Positions 42,760-50,916 of a DNA stretch of 64,000 nt are shown one piece after another. The position numbers were made by a program, and so were the translations under genes. Below the pieces are notes generated by a model. That model saw only the letters and a list, made by a program, of their open reading frames with translations. It ran no database searches and was not told the origin of the DNA. The stretch comes from Phycisphaerae bacterium (GTDB lineage: Bacteria; Planctomycetota; Phycisphaerae; Sedimentisphaerales; Anaerobacaceae), in NCBI GenBank assembly GCA_016782865.1, contig JADHXR010000006.1, forward strand, positions 16,464-80,463, given 5' to 3'. Numbering within the stretch: position 1 is the stretch's first letter; each line of letters starts with the position of its first letter.

Positions 42760-44625
42760 ATGAAAAACGCTGTATGGAAGAACCACAAATCATCCTATGC
42801 TCTCATGTTGCTGTGCTCTTATGCCCTATTTCTCTTGTGCCCGCCGGCCGGCGTTCGTGCGGCCGAGCTGCCCAAGACCGCCAAGCTTGTCCCGCCCGGG
42901 ACCGTTTTACTGGTGAATGTCGAGGACTTTGGCCGGCTCAAAACGATGTTCGAGAAAACCAGCCTCTTCAAACTTTACAAAGACCCTGCGATGAAGGCCT
43001 TTGTCGAGGATTTCAAGACCAAGTGGCAGGAAAAGGTCAGAGAGTCGGACAACGAGCTGGCCGGGATTGTTAAGGATGCCGCGACGCTGCCCCGGGGCAG
43101 AGCGGCTATCGCCGTGGTGCTCGATGAGAAAACGGAAGATACCAAAGAGCCGCCGGTTGTGCTCATAACCGAATGGGGTGAGAACACCGGCCGGATCAAG
43201 GAGATGGTGGAGCAGATTGTCACCAAGGGTGTCGAAGAAAAAGACGCCAGGCGCCAAACGGAAGATTACCGCGGCATCGGCATCACGTCAGTAACGGGAA
43301 AGTCCTCCGGCGCTCTGAGTTATTGTTTCATCGACGACTGCCTGATAGTCTCTGCGAATCTGGAAACTCTCAAGTTTGTCATCGCACAGGCCAAGGGCGC
43401 CTCCAGCCCGACGCTCGCCGATGACGACGATTATAACGCCACTTTGAGAGCGGTTGGCCCGTCCGGCGAGGGGCGGATCGATATCTACGTAAACATAAAA
43501 CAGATCATCAAGACTGCAACCGCCCAGGACGAGGCGGGCAAGATAAAGCAAATAATAACCAACCTGGGGCTCGACAATGTCACGTCCTTCGGCTTTTCAA
43601 TCGACGCTGGCGGCGGCCCCGGCGGCACCACATCCGGCAAAGCACTGCTGAAGATCGACGGCGCCAAGAAGGGTATCTGCAAATTGCTCGAGGTCGAATC
43701 CGCCGCTGTTAATGTGCCGCCGTTCGTCCCTTCCTCGGCGTCGGCGCTTTCATTTGTGAATCTGAATATAAGCAAAGCGTTCGACGAGCTTGTCAAGATT
43801 CTCAGCAGCTTCTCGCCGCAAATTGCCATGATGGCGAACATGCCGCTCGCGCCGCCGAGCGCACAGGGCGAGCCGCCGCTCACGTTGAAGGCCGGCATTA
43901 TCGACCACCTTGGCTCGCAGATTATCGTCACCCAGAGCATGGACGAATCGGCCGGCGGCACAAGCCCCGCAGTCGTCCAACCTGACTCGCTTGTCGCCCT
44001 GGCTGTAAGCGACCGCAGCGCCCTCGAGAAGACTCTGCTGTACATTCACAGCAACCTGATCGCACCGGGTAAGCCCGACGCCAGGCGAGAGCTGCTCGGC
44101 CACACGATATATCTGGTCGAACTCGGGGGCATGTTGCCCGGTTTCGGCCCGGCAGCCAGGCCGCCGATGCAGGCGCCTCTCGCTACTGGTGCTCCGTCAA
44201 TGCCCAAGCTGGCGTTTACCGTCACCGACACGCATCTGATTTTCGCCGGTGAAGACGCCGTCGAGCAGGCCATTCGCACGTTGAGCAGCGGCGGTGGCGA
44301 ATCAGTCGCTTCGACCAAGTGGTTCGCTCGCGCCAAATCGAGCATCCCCTCGGCGGTGGGGCTGGCCGGCCTGCAAGACATCGCGGCCTCCGGCGAGTTT
44401 ATCTGGTCGGCCCTGCACAAGATGAACAAGCCCGCCCAAGGCGGGGCGATGATCCCGGCCGGCATCCTTCCACAGGGGCTTTCATTGACAGGCACCGATC
44501 TTTTCGATTTCAGTCTGCTGCCCGAATTCGAAGCCGTTAAAAAGTACTTCGGCTCCTCCGCCTCTTACGGCGTCGCCAGGCAGGACGGGTTCTTCTTCGA
44601 ATTCAAGTACCTGAATCCCCAATAG
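42760..44625 (+). CDS. Secreted DUF3352-like protein
   Basis: A 621-residue exported protein with signal peptide YALMLLCSYALFLLCPPAGVRAAE. It opens with LVPPGTVLLVNVEDFGRLKTMFEKTSLFKLYKDPAMKAF, the start pattern of DUF3352-type periplasmic proteins, and continues with alpha/beta repeats (GALSYCFIDDCLIVSANLETLKFVIAQ; PKLAFTVTDTHLIFAGEDAVEQAIRTL). Function of this family is unknown. The polysaccharide-lyase-like gene starts 68 bases downstream in the same direction. Confidence 0.7.
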   Translation: MKNAVWKNHKSSYALMLLCSYALFLLCPPAGVRAAELPKTAKLVPPGTVLLVNVEDFGRLKTMFEKTSLFKLYKDPAMKAFVEDFKTKWQEKVRESDNELAGIVKDAATLPRGRAAIAVVLDEKTEDTKEPPVVLITEWGENTGRIKEMVEQIVTKGVEEKDARRQTEDYRGIGITSVTGKSSGALSYCFIDDCLIVSANLETLKFVIAQAKGASSPTLADDDDYNATLRAVGPSGEGRIDIYVNIKQIIKTATAQDEAGKIKQIITNLGLDNVTSFGFSIDAGGGPGGTTSGKALLKIDGAKKGICKLLEVESAAVNVPPFVPSSASALSFVNLNISKAFDELVKILSSFSPQIAMMANMPLAPPSAQGEPPLTLKAGIIDHLGSQIIVTQSMDESAGGTSPAVVQPDSLVALAVSDRSALEKTLLYIHSNLIAPGKPDARRELLGHTIYLVELGGMLPGFGPAARPPMQAPLATGAPSMPKLAFTVTDTHLIFAGEDAVEQAIRTLSSGGGESVASTKWFARAKSSIPSAVGLAGLQDIAASGEFIWSALHKMNKPAQGGAMIPAGILPQGLSLTGTDLFDFSLLPEFEAVKKYFGSSASYGVARQDGFFFEFKYLNPQ

Positions 44626-44639
44626 CCCAGGGGACGAAA

Positions 44640-44760
44640 ATGCAAAGATCAAAAATCAAATATCAATCCCGGCGCGCCGGGAGACTGTTCCTATGAAAAG
44701 GTCAAAACAGCCCGCGAAGCGGCTCCTTAATTTTGCACTTTGTATTTTGATTTTTGACTC
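44640..44760. repeat. Inverted ATCAAA-rich repeats around the start of the lyase-like gene
   Basis: The left copy ATGCAAAGATCAAAAATCAA and the inverted right copy TTGCACTTTGTATTTTGATT flank the palindrome TCCCGGCGCGCCGGGA (44667-44682). The right copy lies inside the coding region and encodes NFALCILIFDS, part of the signal peptide. Related sequences occur at the 3' end of mnmG, at 46362-46396 and near 50490-50525. Confidence 0.55.
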
Positions 44761-46546
44761 TCTTGTGTGTCCCGCGGCCGAGTTGTTCTCGTCGCAGCAG
44801 CAGAAGGACGCCTTCCTCAGGGTGCTGAGCAAACAGGATGAGCGCTACGATCCCGCCGAGCAAATGATCCGCCGGCCCTTTTCCTCGCCGGGCTACCACA
44901 CAACGCTCAAGGGCGGCTACGTCCACCCGACGCGCGATTCGCTTGACTACGCCGTCGCCCTGCTCGATTCGGGTCAGCCCGACCGGCTCAAACGTGCCGA
45001 GCAAATCCTCCGACGGGTCATCTCGCTCCAGGACCAGGACCCCGAGAACCGAACCTATGGAATCTGGTCGTGGTTTGCCGAAGAGCCGCTCGACAAGATG
45101 TCACCGCCAGACTGGAACTGGGCCGATTTCTGCGGGACCCAACTGCTCCAGGTTGCCATCGACCACATGGACCGCCTGGATGCCGATCTGCAGCGGCAGA
45201 TCAGAGAATCGATCCTCCACGCCGGCCGCGCCATCAAGCGCCGAAATGTCGGCCCCGGCTACACCAACATCGCCGTGATGGGCGCCTACGTGACACTCGT
45301 CGCCGGCGAGCACTTCGACACTCAAGAACTCGCCGACTACGGCAAGGCCCGGCTCAAAAGATTCTACGACCACACCTTCTCGCAAGGCTCGTTCAGCGAG
45401 TACAACAGCCCGACCTACAGCATCGTCGCGATCACGGAACTGGCCCGCATGCTCCGACACGTCAAAAACGCCGAATCGCGAAAGCTGCTGCGCGAGCTGA
45501 ACCGCTTCGCATGGAGCCACGTCGCGCGTCACTTCCATGCACCGACCGGCCAGTGGGCCGGCCCGCATAGCCGATGCTACGCCACCCTGCTGCGTGACAG
45601 TACCCGCGCATACATCCAGCGGGCTGCGCACGGCCAGGTAAGCTTCCTGCCCGAGAGCGCAGCGCTCGAGAGCCTCAACGCCCATCGCCTCGGCGCGAGA
45701 TGTCCGCCGGATCTCCTGGACTATTTCACCAGTCTGGGCGAGCCGCGCGTCGAAACCGAGGCATTCGCCAAGAACTCGCCCGACACCCACGATATCATCG
45801 GCACCACATACCTTCACCCGGACTACACGCTGGGCTCAGTCAACATCGGCGACCTCTGGAACCAGCGACGCCCGCTGCTGGCTTACTGGCAAACCGAAGC
45901 CGGCGTTGTCGCGATGCGCCTTCGCTGCCTGCACGATGATTACGACTACTCGTCCGCAGGCATCTTCGCCGTCCAGGACCAAGGCGACATCCTCGGCGCG
46001 GTCGTCTTCGCCACCGACGGTGGCGATACCCACATCTCCCTCGACCGAATCAAGAACGCAACCATAAAGGCCAAAGACCTCCGCCTGCGCCTGCAATTCG
46101 AAGGCGCGATCGATAATCTAAAGCTGCCCGCCAGGCCCCGGCTCAATCAGCCAATCAGGATTTCCTCAGGCCCCGTGAATGTTGACCTCCAAATCCCCCA
46201 CGCTGTCTTCGCCGATTATCCGGTATCAACCGAAACGACCCGAACCGCAATAGACGTGGTCTTGTACCGGGGCCCGGAAAAGAGCATCAATTTCAAGAAC
46301 ATCGGCGAGGCCGCCGTCATTTTCGCCCTGACAGTTTCCACCGGGCAAGACCAGATCGAGAATAATCAATTATCAATAACCAATAATCAATCAACAATGC
46401 TTGCCGACTTCTCCAGAGGCGGCAGACCGAGAATGTTGCTGGCCGTCCCGGCCAATCCGCTTGCCACCAAAGACCAAAGAAAAGCCGCCTCAGCCAAACT
46501 CAACTCGACAAATCCCTGGAAGATCTCTGCCCCGCACCGACCCTGA
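44693..46546 (+). CDS. Secreted probable polysaccharide lyase (alpha/alpha-toroid type)
   Basis: A 617-residue exported protein whose signal peptide core is LLNFALCILIFDSLVCPAAE. Helical repeats such as LDYAVALLDSGQPDRLKRAEQILRRVI, WNWADFCGTQLLQVAIDH, RNVGPGYTNIAVMGAYVTLVAGE and FSEYNSPTYSIVAITELARM suggest an incomplete alpha/alpha toroid, followed by beta-sandwich-like strands after about residue 380, as in alginate- or heparinase-type lyases. Conserved Asn/Tyr/His residues (EYNSPTY, GPHSRCY) fit a lyase active site. Substrate unknown. A repeat-derived segment (QIENNQLSITNNQSTM) interrupts the C-terminal part. Confidence 0.6.
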   Translation: MKRSKQPAKRLLNFALCILIFDSLVCPAAELFSSQQQKDAFLRVLSKQDERYDPAEQMIRRPFSSPGYHTTLKGGYVHPTRDSLDYAVALLDSGQPDRLKRAEQILRRVISLQDQDPENRTYGIWSWFAEEPLDKMSPPDWNWADFCGTQLLQVAIDHMDRLDADLQRQIRESILHAGRAIKRRNVGPGYTNIAVMGAYVTLVAGEHFDTQELADYGKARLKRFYDHTFSQGSFSEYNSPTYSIVAITELARMLRHVKNAESRKLLRELNRFAWSHVARHFHAPTGQWAGPHSRCYATLLRDSTRAYIQRAAHGQVSFLPESAALESLNAHRLGARCPPDLLDYFTSLGEPRVETEAFAKNSPDTHDIIGTTYLHPDYTLGSVNIGDLWNQRRPLLAYWQTEAGVVAMRLRCLHDDYDYSSAGIFAVQDQGDILGAVVFATDGGDTHISLDRIKNATIKAKDLRLRLQFEGAIDNLKLPARPRLNQPIRISSGPVNVDLQIPHAVFADYPVSTETTRTAIDVVLYRGPEKSINFKNIGEAAVIFALTVSTGQDQIENNQLSITNNQSTMLADFSRGGRPRMLLAVPANPLATKDQRKAASAKLNSTNPWKISAPHRP

Positions 46547-46565
46547 TTAACACCGTTTTGGATTC

Positions 46566-46655
46566 ACCACGAAGGCACGAAGAGCCACGAAGAAAAAGAT
46601 AACGAATTCTTGTTAAAACTTCGTGTACCTTCGTGTTCCTTCGCGCCTTCGTGGT
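46566..46655. repeat. Long CACGAAG hairpin
   Basis: Tandem CACGAAG units on the left (ACCACGAAGGCACGAAG) pair with CTTCGTG units on the right (CCTTCGCGCCTTCGTGGT), giving a long imperfect hairpin. It lies just after the lyase-like gene and may stop or stabilise its transcript. A 16 bp palindrome TCCCGGCGCGCCGGGA follows at 46687-46702, identical to that at 44667-44682. Confidence 0.6.
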
Positions 46656-46822
46656 AAGAGAACCTCTCAGTTTTGTCAGAGGGGCATCCCGGCGCGCCGG
46701 GACCCCTACAATATCTGCGTAAATCCTGTGCATCCAGTCTGAAAGTGATTACACATTTCACGCAGCGCCAGCGTATATTATAGTGAAAGGAATAATCGCA
46801 TCTACAAAGTCAGGAGACGAAT

Positions 46823-47344
46823 GTGGAACGAGGCACGGAACTGTACGAGAAACTGATCGAACCTGTCCAGGACAGGATGATCGCCATCGTTACCAGGATT
46901 GTACGGGATCATGACGATGCGATGGATGTCTTTCAGGAAGTTTTGGCGGTCATCTGGAGGAAACTCAAGGTCATCGACCGCCATCCCAGTCCGCAGGCCT
47001 ATATCATGCGGATATGTGTGACCCGGTCGTACGATGCCCTGCGAAAGAAGGCAAGACGCCGGATGCAGGTCAGACTCGATAAGGATATAGAGAAGTCCAA
47101 GCGGCGATCGCGCATGGAAGATTCGACGACGCTGCTCACCATCCGCGAGGCCATCGGTCTCTTGCCGCCCAAGCAGGGCAAGACGGTGCTGCTGCGGCTG
47201 ATCGAGGGCGAGGACTTTGCGAGTATCGCCAGCGTCCTGGGTTGCTCGTCCGCCACGGCCAGATCACATTTCTCAAAAGGCAAGGCACAACTTCGCACCG
47301 TTCTCGCAGATGCAGGTATCGGCCCCGAAAGGAGTACGCAATGA
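46823..47344 (+). CDS. ECF-type RNA polymerase sigma factor
   Basis: A 173-residue sigma factor. Region 2 is RMIAIVTRIVRDHDDAMDVFQEVLAVIWRKL with YIMRICVTRSYDALRKKARR. Region 4 is AIGLLPPKQGKTVLLRLIEGEDFASIASVLGCSSATARSHFSKGKAQLR, a complete helix-turn-helix. Start codon GTG 46823 has AGGAG upstream. The stop overlaps the ATG of the next gene (ATGA), so the two are translationally coupled; the partner has the membrane layout of an anti-sigma factor. Confidence 0.93.
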   Translation: MERGTELYEKLIEPVQDRMIAIVTRIVRDHDDAMDVFQEVLAVIWRKLKVIDRHPSPQAYIMRICVTRSYDALRKKARRRMQVRLDKDIEKSKRRSRMEDSTTLLTIREAIGLLPPKQGKTVLLRLIEGEDFASIASVLGCSSATARSHFSKGKAQLRTVLADAGIGPERSTQ

Positions 47345-50106
47345 ATCCTAAAGAAGATAAACACGCCAACGAAGCCGAATCGAAGCAATGGCAGGCCATT
47401 CAGGACATGTTCGACGGCGAAAACCACTGCGATGAGCAGCCGTTTCGTGAGATGCTGGACAACTTCAGGCGAGACCTGGAGAGCCATCCGTACGTTCGAG
47501 GCCGGCGAAAAGAGGGCACTTTTGAGAATCGGCGCTGGCCGAGGATCATCAGGAGGCTGAGCATCCCGGCGGCGGGCGTTGCAGCGGCTGCGATACTGAT
47601 CGCGTTTGTCCTCTTGAGCAGCCCTGGGCTGACCTGGGCGCAGGTCGCGCAGCGGTTCGCCGAGGTGGAGTTTATGTACGCCTCGATCTACAACAAACAA
47701 GACGGACTCTCGGCACCCGAACATATCGAACTGTGGGCGGGCAAAGGATGCAAGGTGCGCATCCGGATGGGCGATAAGCTGATCTTCGCCGAGAAGGGAA
47801 AGGTGCTGGCGGCTTTCGACCTGAAAACGCGGAAACAGGCCGAGCCGGGGCAGATGGCGGTCGGCTTCGTCGAACTCATAGGTTCCGAAGACGTATTCTC
47901 ACTGGACACCATCATCCGAAGCCTGTCAAGAGGCAGGGTTCCGGACAGGATACCGATTCGCAACGCCAACGCGGTGATCTCCGAGGACATGGCAGTTTTC
48001 GATCTCGAATTCAAGGAAGACAGCAGCCTGCAGTGGTGCCGATTCTGGACACTGAAGAAAAGCGGCCTGCCGGTCAGGATCAGGATGTGGGACCCTTACG
48101 ATGCGGCTTCGGTCGACGCGTATATTGACTACTCGAAGCCTCAGTCGGAGGTGTTCTTCGATCCCAAGGCCTTCGCATCGGCGCTTGCGACGGTCAAGAC
48201 CGATCAGCTAAACCTGGCCTATCTCTACCTGAAAGATCCCGGCGGAAAGGTCTACGCTCCGGGGATCGCAGATGAGCACGAGGCGATGTCAGTCGTGACG
48301 ACCACAATTGACGGCGAGCCGTTCAGTCTGGCGTATCACCGGCACAAGAATCTTGTGCTCTATTTCTGGGACGAGGATGCGGAAGATCGCGATTGGGAGT
48401 GGCTCACCAAGTTTGACGAGAAATACGGCTCGCACGAAGACTTCGAGATCATCACCGTAGCGACGGAGAAGGACAGGGCGAAGGTCGTCCGGCTGGCCGA
48501 ATCGAAGCAGATCACCTATCCGGTCCTGTACGAACCGGGCAAGGGCATCTACAACTCGCTGGCCCGAGCCCTGGGGCTGAAGCACTCCAACCAGGCGTAT
48601 TTGATAGCGGACGGCAAAGCTCATTGGTTCGACCGGGCGCATGAGGAAATGATCGATCTTCTCTGCAACGGTCTCAACTGCGAGAATCAAAGATGGCTGG
48701 GTAAACTCACAACCATGCGCGAGACGACTAAGGAGCGAATGCTGGATCTCTGCGGGGCGCCTCACGAGATCGAGACCACCGACAACAAGGAACTGTGGTA
48801 CTACAGGTTCACCTCGGCCGATGGCCAATCCAGGAGCACCGTGACCATTCGATTTGACGAAGAAGGCAGGTACAACGGTCGCGCTTCAGCCAGCAGACTC
48901 ATAGAACCATCGTCTGTGTCAATAGAAATCAGCAGGGAATTCTGGCTCAAGCACGTGGAAGCCGTGTTGGGCAAGGAGAATATGCCGGAAGACAACAGCG
49001 ACCATCACGCCCAGATCGTGATTGGTACAGGCGATCGGGGCGGGTATATCATCGGTGGCGGTCATCCGGTCACGAAAGTCGTGCCTGAGAAGAAGTACAG
49101 CCGCGAAATACCGCCAGGGACCTACAGCATAAGGGTGCAACTGATGGACGACAAGGGCACCACCTATCGTGCGCAGACTAAGACTGCGGAGATATTGAAA
49201 GAGATCGCCGTGGGCAGAAGCGAAAGTGTCGGCATGTACTTCGGGGATTCGGATCAGCCTGAGATAACACGAGCGGCCTACGCAGGCGGACAGATCGACT
49301 ACGTAGCCAAGGGGAGAGAACAACTGCTGAAGAGACCGGATTACAGGAAAATGCTGAAAGATGCAACCGCGCAGCAGGACGTGTACGACGACCCCAGGTA
49401 TCTGCCGTGGCAGATGCACCTCAAGGAGATTGCCGCCAGATACGAGAACAGGCCTCTGCCGGAGACAATGGAGCTGATGCCCAAGCAGACGGATGAAAGC
49501 TACAAGTTAACAATGCTCCCGAAGAACCTGCCCGGGCACGAGGGCTATAGCGCGGTTTCTATCGAGGGTGATCTGAAAGGTCAATTTCGCGGTCATCCGC
49601 TCGGCCCGGGTGTGATGCGCTGGCCCGAGGCGACTGCTTCTGTCGAGATGAGTCATGATCTTGTCTATCGAGACGACGCAACGAGAGCCGAGAGGTACAC
49701 CTTCATCCTCGAACAGATGGGCTACGAACTGAAGAAAGTGACTCAAGAGCGCAAGGTCTTTGTCGCAACCTACGACGGCCGGGAATTGCCCGATCCGGAG
49801 AAGGTCTCAGCTCCCAATGCCGCCGGCTGGGGCGCGTTCGCCGCCAGGACGCTAATCGACACCCTGACGCGCGTGAACGACCCGGACCTGCAGGCCGCCG
49901 GCCCGGTATTTATCGATCAGACCGGGCTGCCCGACCGACCGGCCCCGGGCCAGGAATACAAGGACATAGCGATCACGATGGAAATGCCGAACTTCACAAC
50001 CCAGAGTTTCGAGACGCTCAGACCCTGGTTCGAAGAGACTTTCGGCATCACCTTCGTCGAGCAAACCCGCCCTATGGAGATACTTGTAGTCACCAGGGCC
50101 AAATAG
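47341..50106 (+). CDS. Membrane protein with anti-sigma-like layout and thioredoxin-like domain
   Basis: A 921-residue protein coupled to the sigma factor by a 4-base stop/start overlap. The first about 75 residues are cytoplasmic and acidic. One membrane helix follows (IPAAGVAAAAILIAFVLLSS), then WAQVAQRFAEVEFMYASIY, a segment common in planctomycete sigma partners. Residues about 330-440 look thioredoxin-like (FSLAYHRHKNLVLYFWDEDAEDRDWEWLTKFDEKY...ITVATEKD...YPVLYEPGKG) but lack a CxxC. The remainder (residues 500-921) has beta-rich carboxypeptidase-regulatory-like parts (REIPPGTYSIRVQLMDDKG). It is a likely regulator of the sigma factor; sensing function is inference. Confidence 0.7.
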   Translation: MNPKEDKHANEAESKQWQAIQDMFDGENHCDEQPFREMLDNFRRDLESHPYVRGRRKEGTFENRRWPRIIRRLSIPAAGVAAAAILIAFVLLSSPGLTWAQVAQRFAEVEFMYASIYNKQDGLSAPEHIELWAGKGCKVRIRMGDKLIFAEKGKVLAAFDLKTRKQAEPGQMAVGFVELIGSEDVFSLDTIIRSLSRGRVPDRIPIRNANAVISEDMAVFDLEFKEDSSLQWCRFWTLKKSGLPVRIRMWDPYDAASVDAYIDYSKPQSEVFFDPKAFASALATVKTDQLNLAYLYLKDPGGKVYAPGIADEHEAMSVVTTTIDGEPFSLAYHRHKNLVLYFWDEDAEDRDWEWLTKFDEKYGSHEDFEIITVATEKDRAKVVRLAESKQITYPVLYEPGKGIYNSLARALGLKHSNQAYLIADGKAHWFDRAHEEMIDLLCNGLNCENQRWLGKLTTMRETTKERMLDLCGAPHEIETTDNKELWYYRFTSADGQSRSTVTIRFDEEGRYNGRASASRLIEPSSVSIEISREFWLKHVEAVLGKENMPEDNSDHHAQIVIGTGDRGGYIIGGGHPVTKVVPEKKYSREIPPGTYSIRVQLMDDKGTTYRAQTKTAEILKEIAVGRSESVGMYFGDSDQPEITRAAYAGGQIDYVAKGREQLLKRPDYRKMLKDATAQQDVYDDPRYLPWQMHLKEIAARYENRPLPETMELMPKQTDESYKLTMLPKNLPGHEGYSAVSIEGDLKGQFRGHPLGPGVMRWPEATASVEMSHDLVYRDDATRAERYTFILEQMGYELKKVTQERKVFVATYDGRELPDPEKVSAPNAAGWGAFAARTLIDTLTRVNDPDLQAAGPVFIDQTGLPDRPAPGQEYKDIAITMEMPNFTTQSFETLRPWFEETFGITFVEQTRPMEILVVTRAK

Positions 50107-50291
50107 ACACGCCGCGCACGGGCAATCATGCACTCCAGAAGTAAGTGGTGCGAAGTACGCAATACGAGATCACAACTGCGCCACGAGACTTGAAGCACCG
50201 GCTCCGGACGGGTTTGTATGTTCGCGAGCAAGTAAGATATCGCCGTGGTGCGAACAGACCCACAGTGAGATAAGTGTCCAGGCAGGTTTAA

Positions 50292-50375
50292 TGCGGATGA
50301 GAGGAGTCGAACCTCCACGCCCCGAAGGGCACAGGCACCTGAAGCCTGCGCGTCTGCCAATTCCGCCACATCCGC
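50292..50375 (-). tRNA. tRNA-Leu (anticodon CAG)
   Basis: On the reverse strand the acceptor halves are GCGGATG / CATCCGC plus discriminator A. The anticodon arm is CAGGC-TTCAGGT-GCCTG, giving anticodon CAG. A long variable arm (class II, TGCCCTTCGGGGCG) and the T-arm GGAGGTTCGACTCCTC complete the fold. The 3' CCA is not encoded. Confidence 0.95.
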
Positions 50376-50916
50376 TCGTAACAAGGCAAATCAAAATGTA
50401 AAGGTCAAAGACCAAAATAGCACAATCCCGGCAAGCCGGGATGACTTCTTCGACTTTGCATCCATTCGGCCTCGCTCAGAGCCTGCCGAACGGGACAAGC
50501 TTTACATTTTGATATTTGATATTCTTCTTCTCCAATAATAGCAACTTCCGGCAGTTCGTCAAGGGCGAAGGGGAGAAAATAGAAAACACCAAAACGCAAG
50601 TCAGGAGTCAGAAGTCTCCCATTCGGTCTCTGATATCGGACCTCTGCCTTCGGAGTTCCGGTATCGGACCTGCGACTTCTTTCCGGACGATCCCATAAAT
50701 GCCCCAGGTCTTGTGAGAGCAGGATACGGCAAAGCAGAGAGCAGGGGGGCGGAAAACCGAAAGGACAAGGCAGAAAATAGATGCCTAAGGTCTGATTTGT
50801 GAATTCTGACCTCTGAATTCGAAAGATTTATGAGATTTGCATAAATAGTCACCGGCAAATGTCCGAAATTAAGACAACTGAGTAGAGCGCATGGCGTTGA
50901 AGTATCTTATTGCGGA
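50376..50916. other. Intergenic repeats before the pilus cluster
   Basis: No gene. It contains the palindrome ATCCCGGCAAGCCGGGAT (50425-50442), an ATCAAA-type low-complexity block, two diverged copies of a CGGACCTCTGCC / CGGACCTGCGAC unit near 50640-50672, and, 24 bases before the GspE start, the motif ATGGCGTTGAAGTATC that also occurs before the small membrane protein gene at 31800. Confidence 0.5.
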
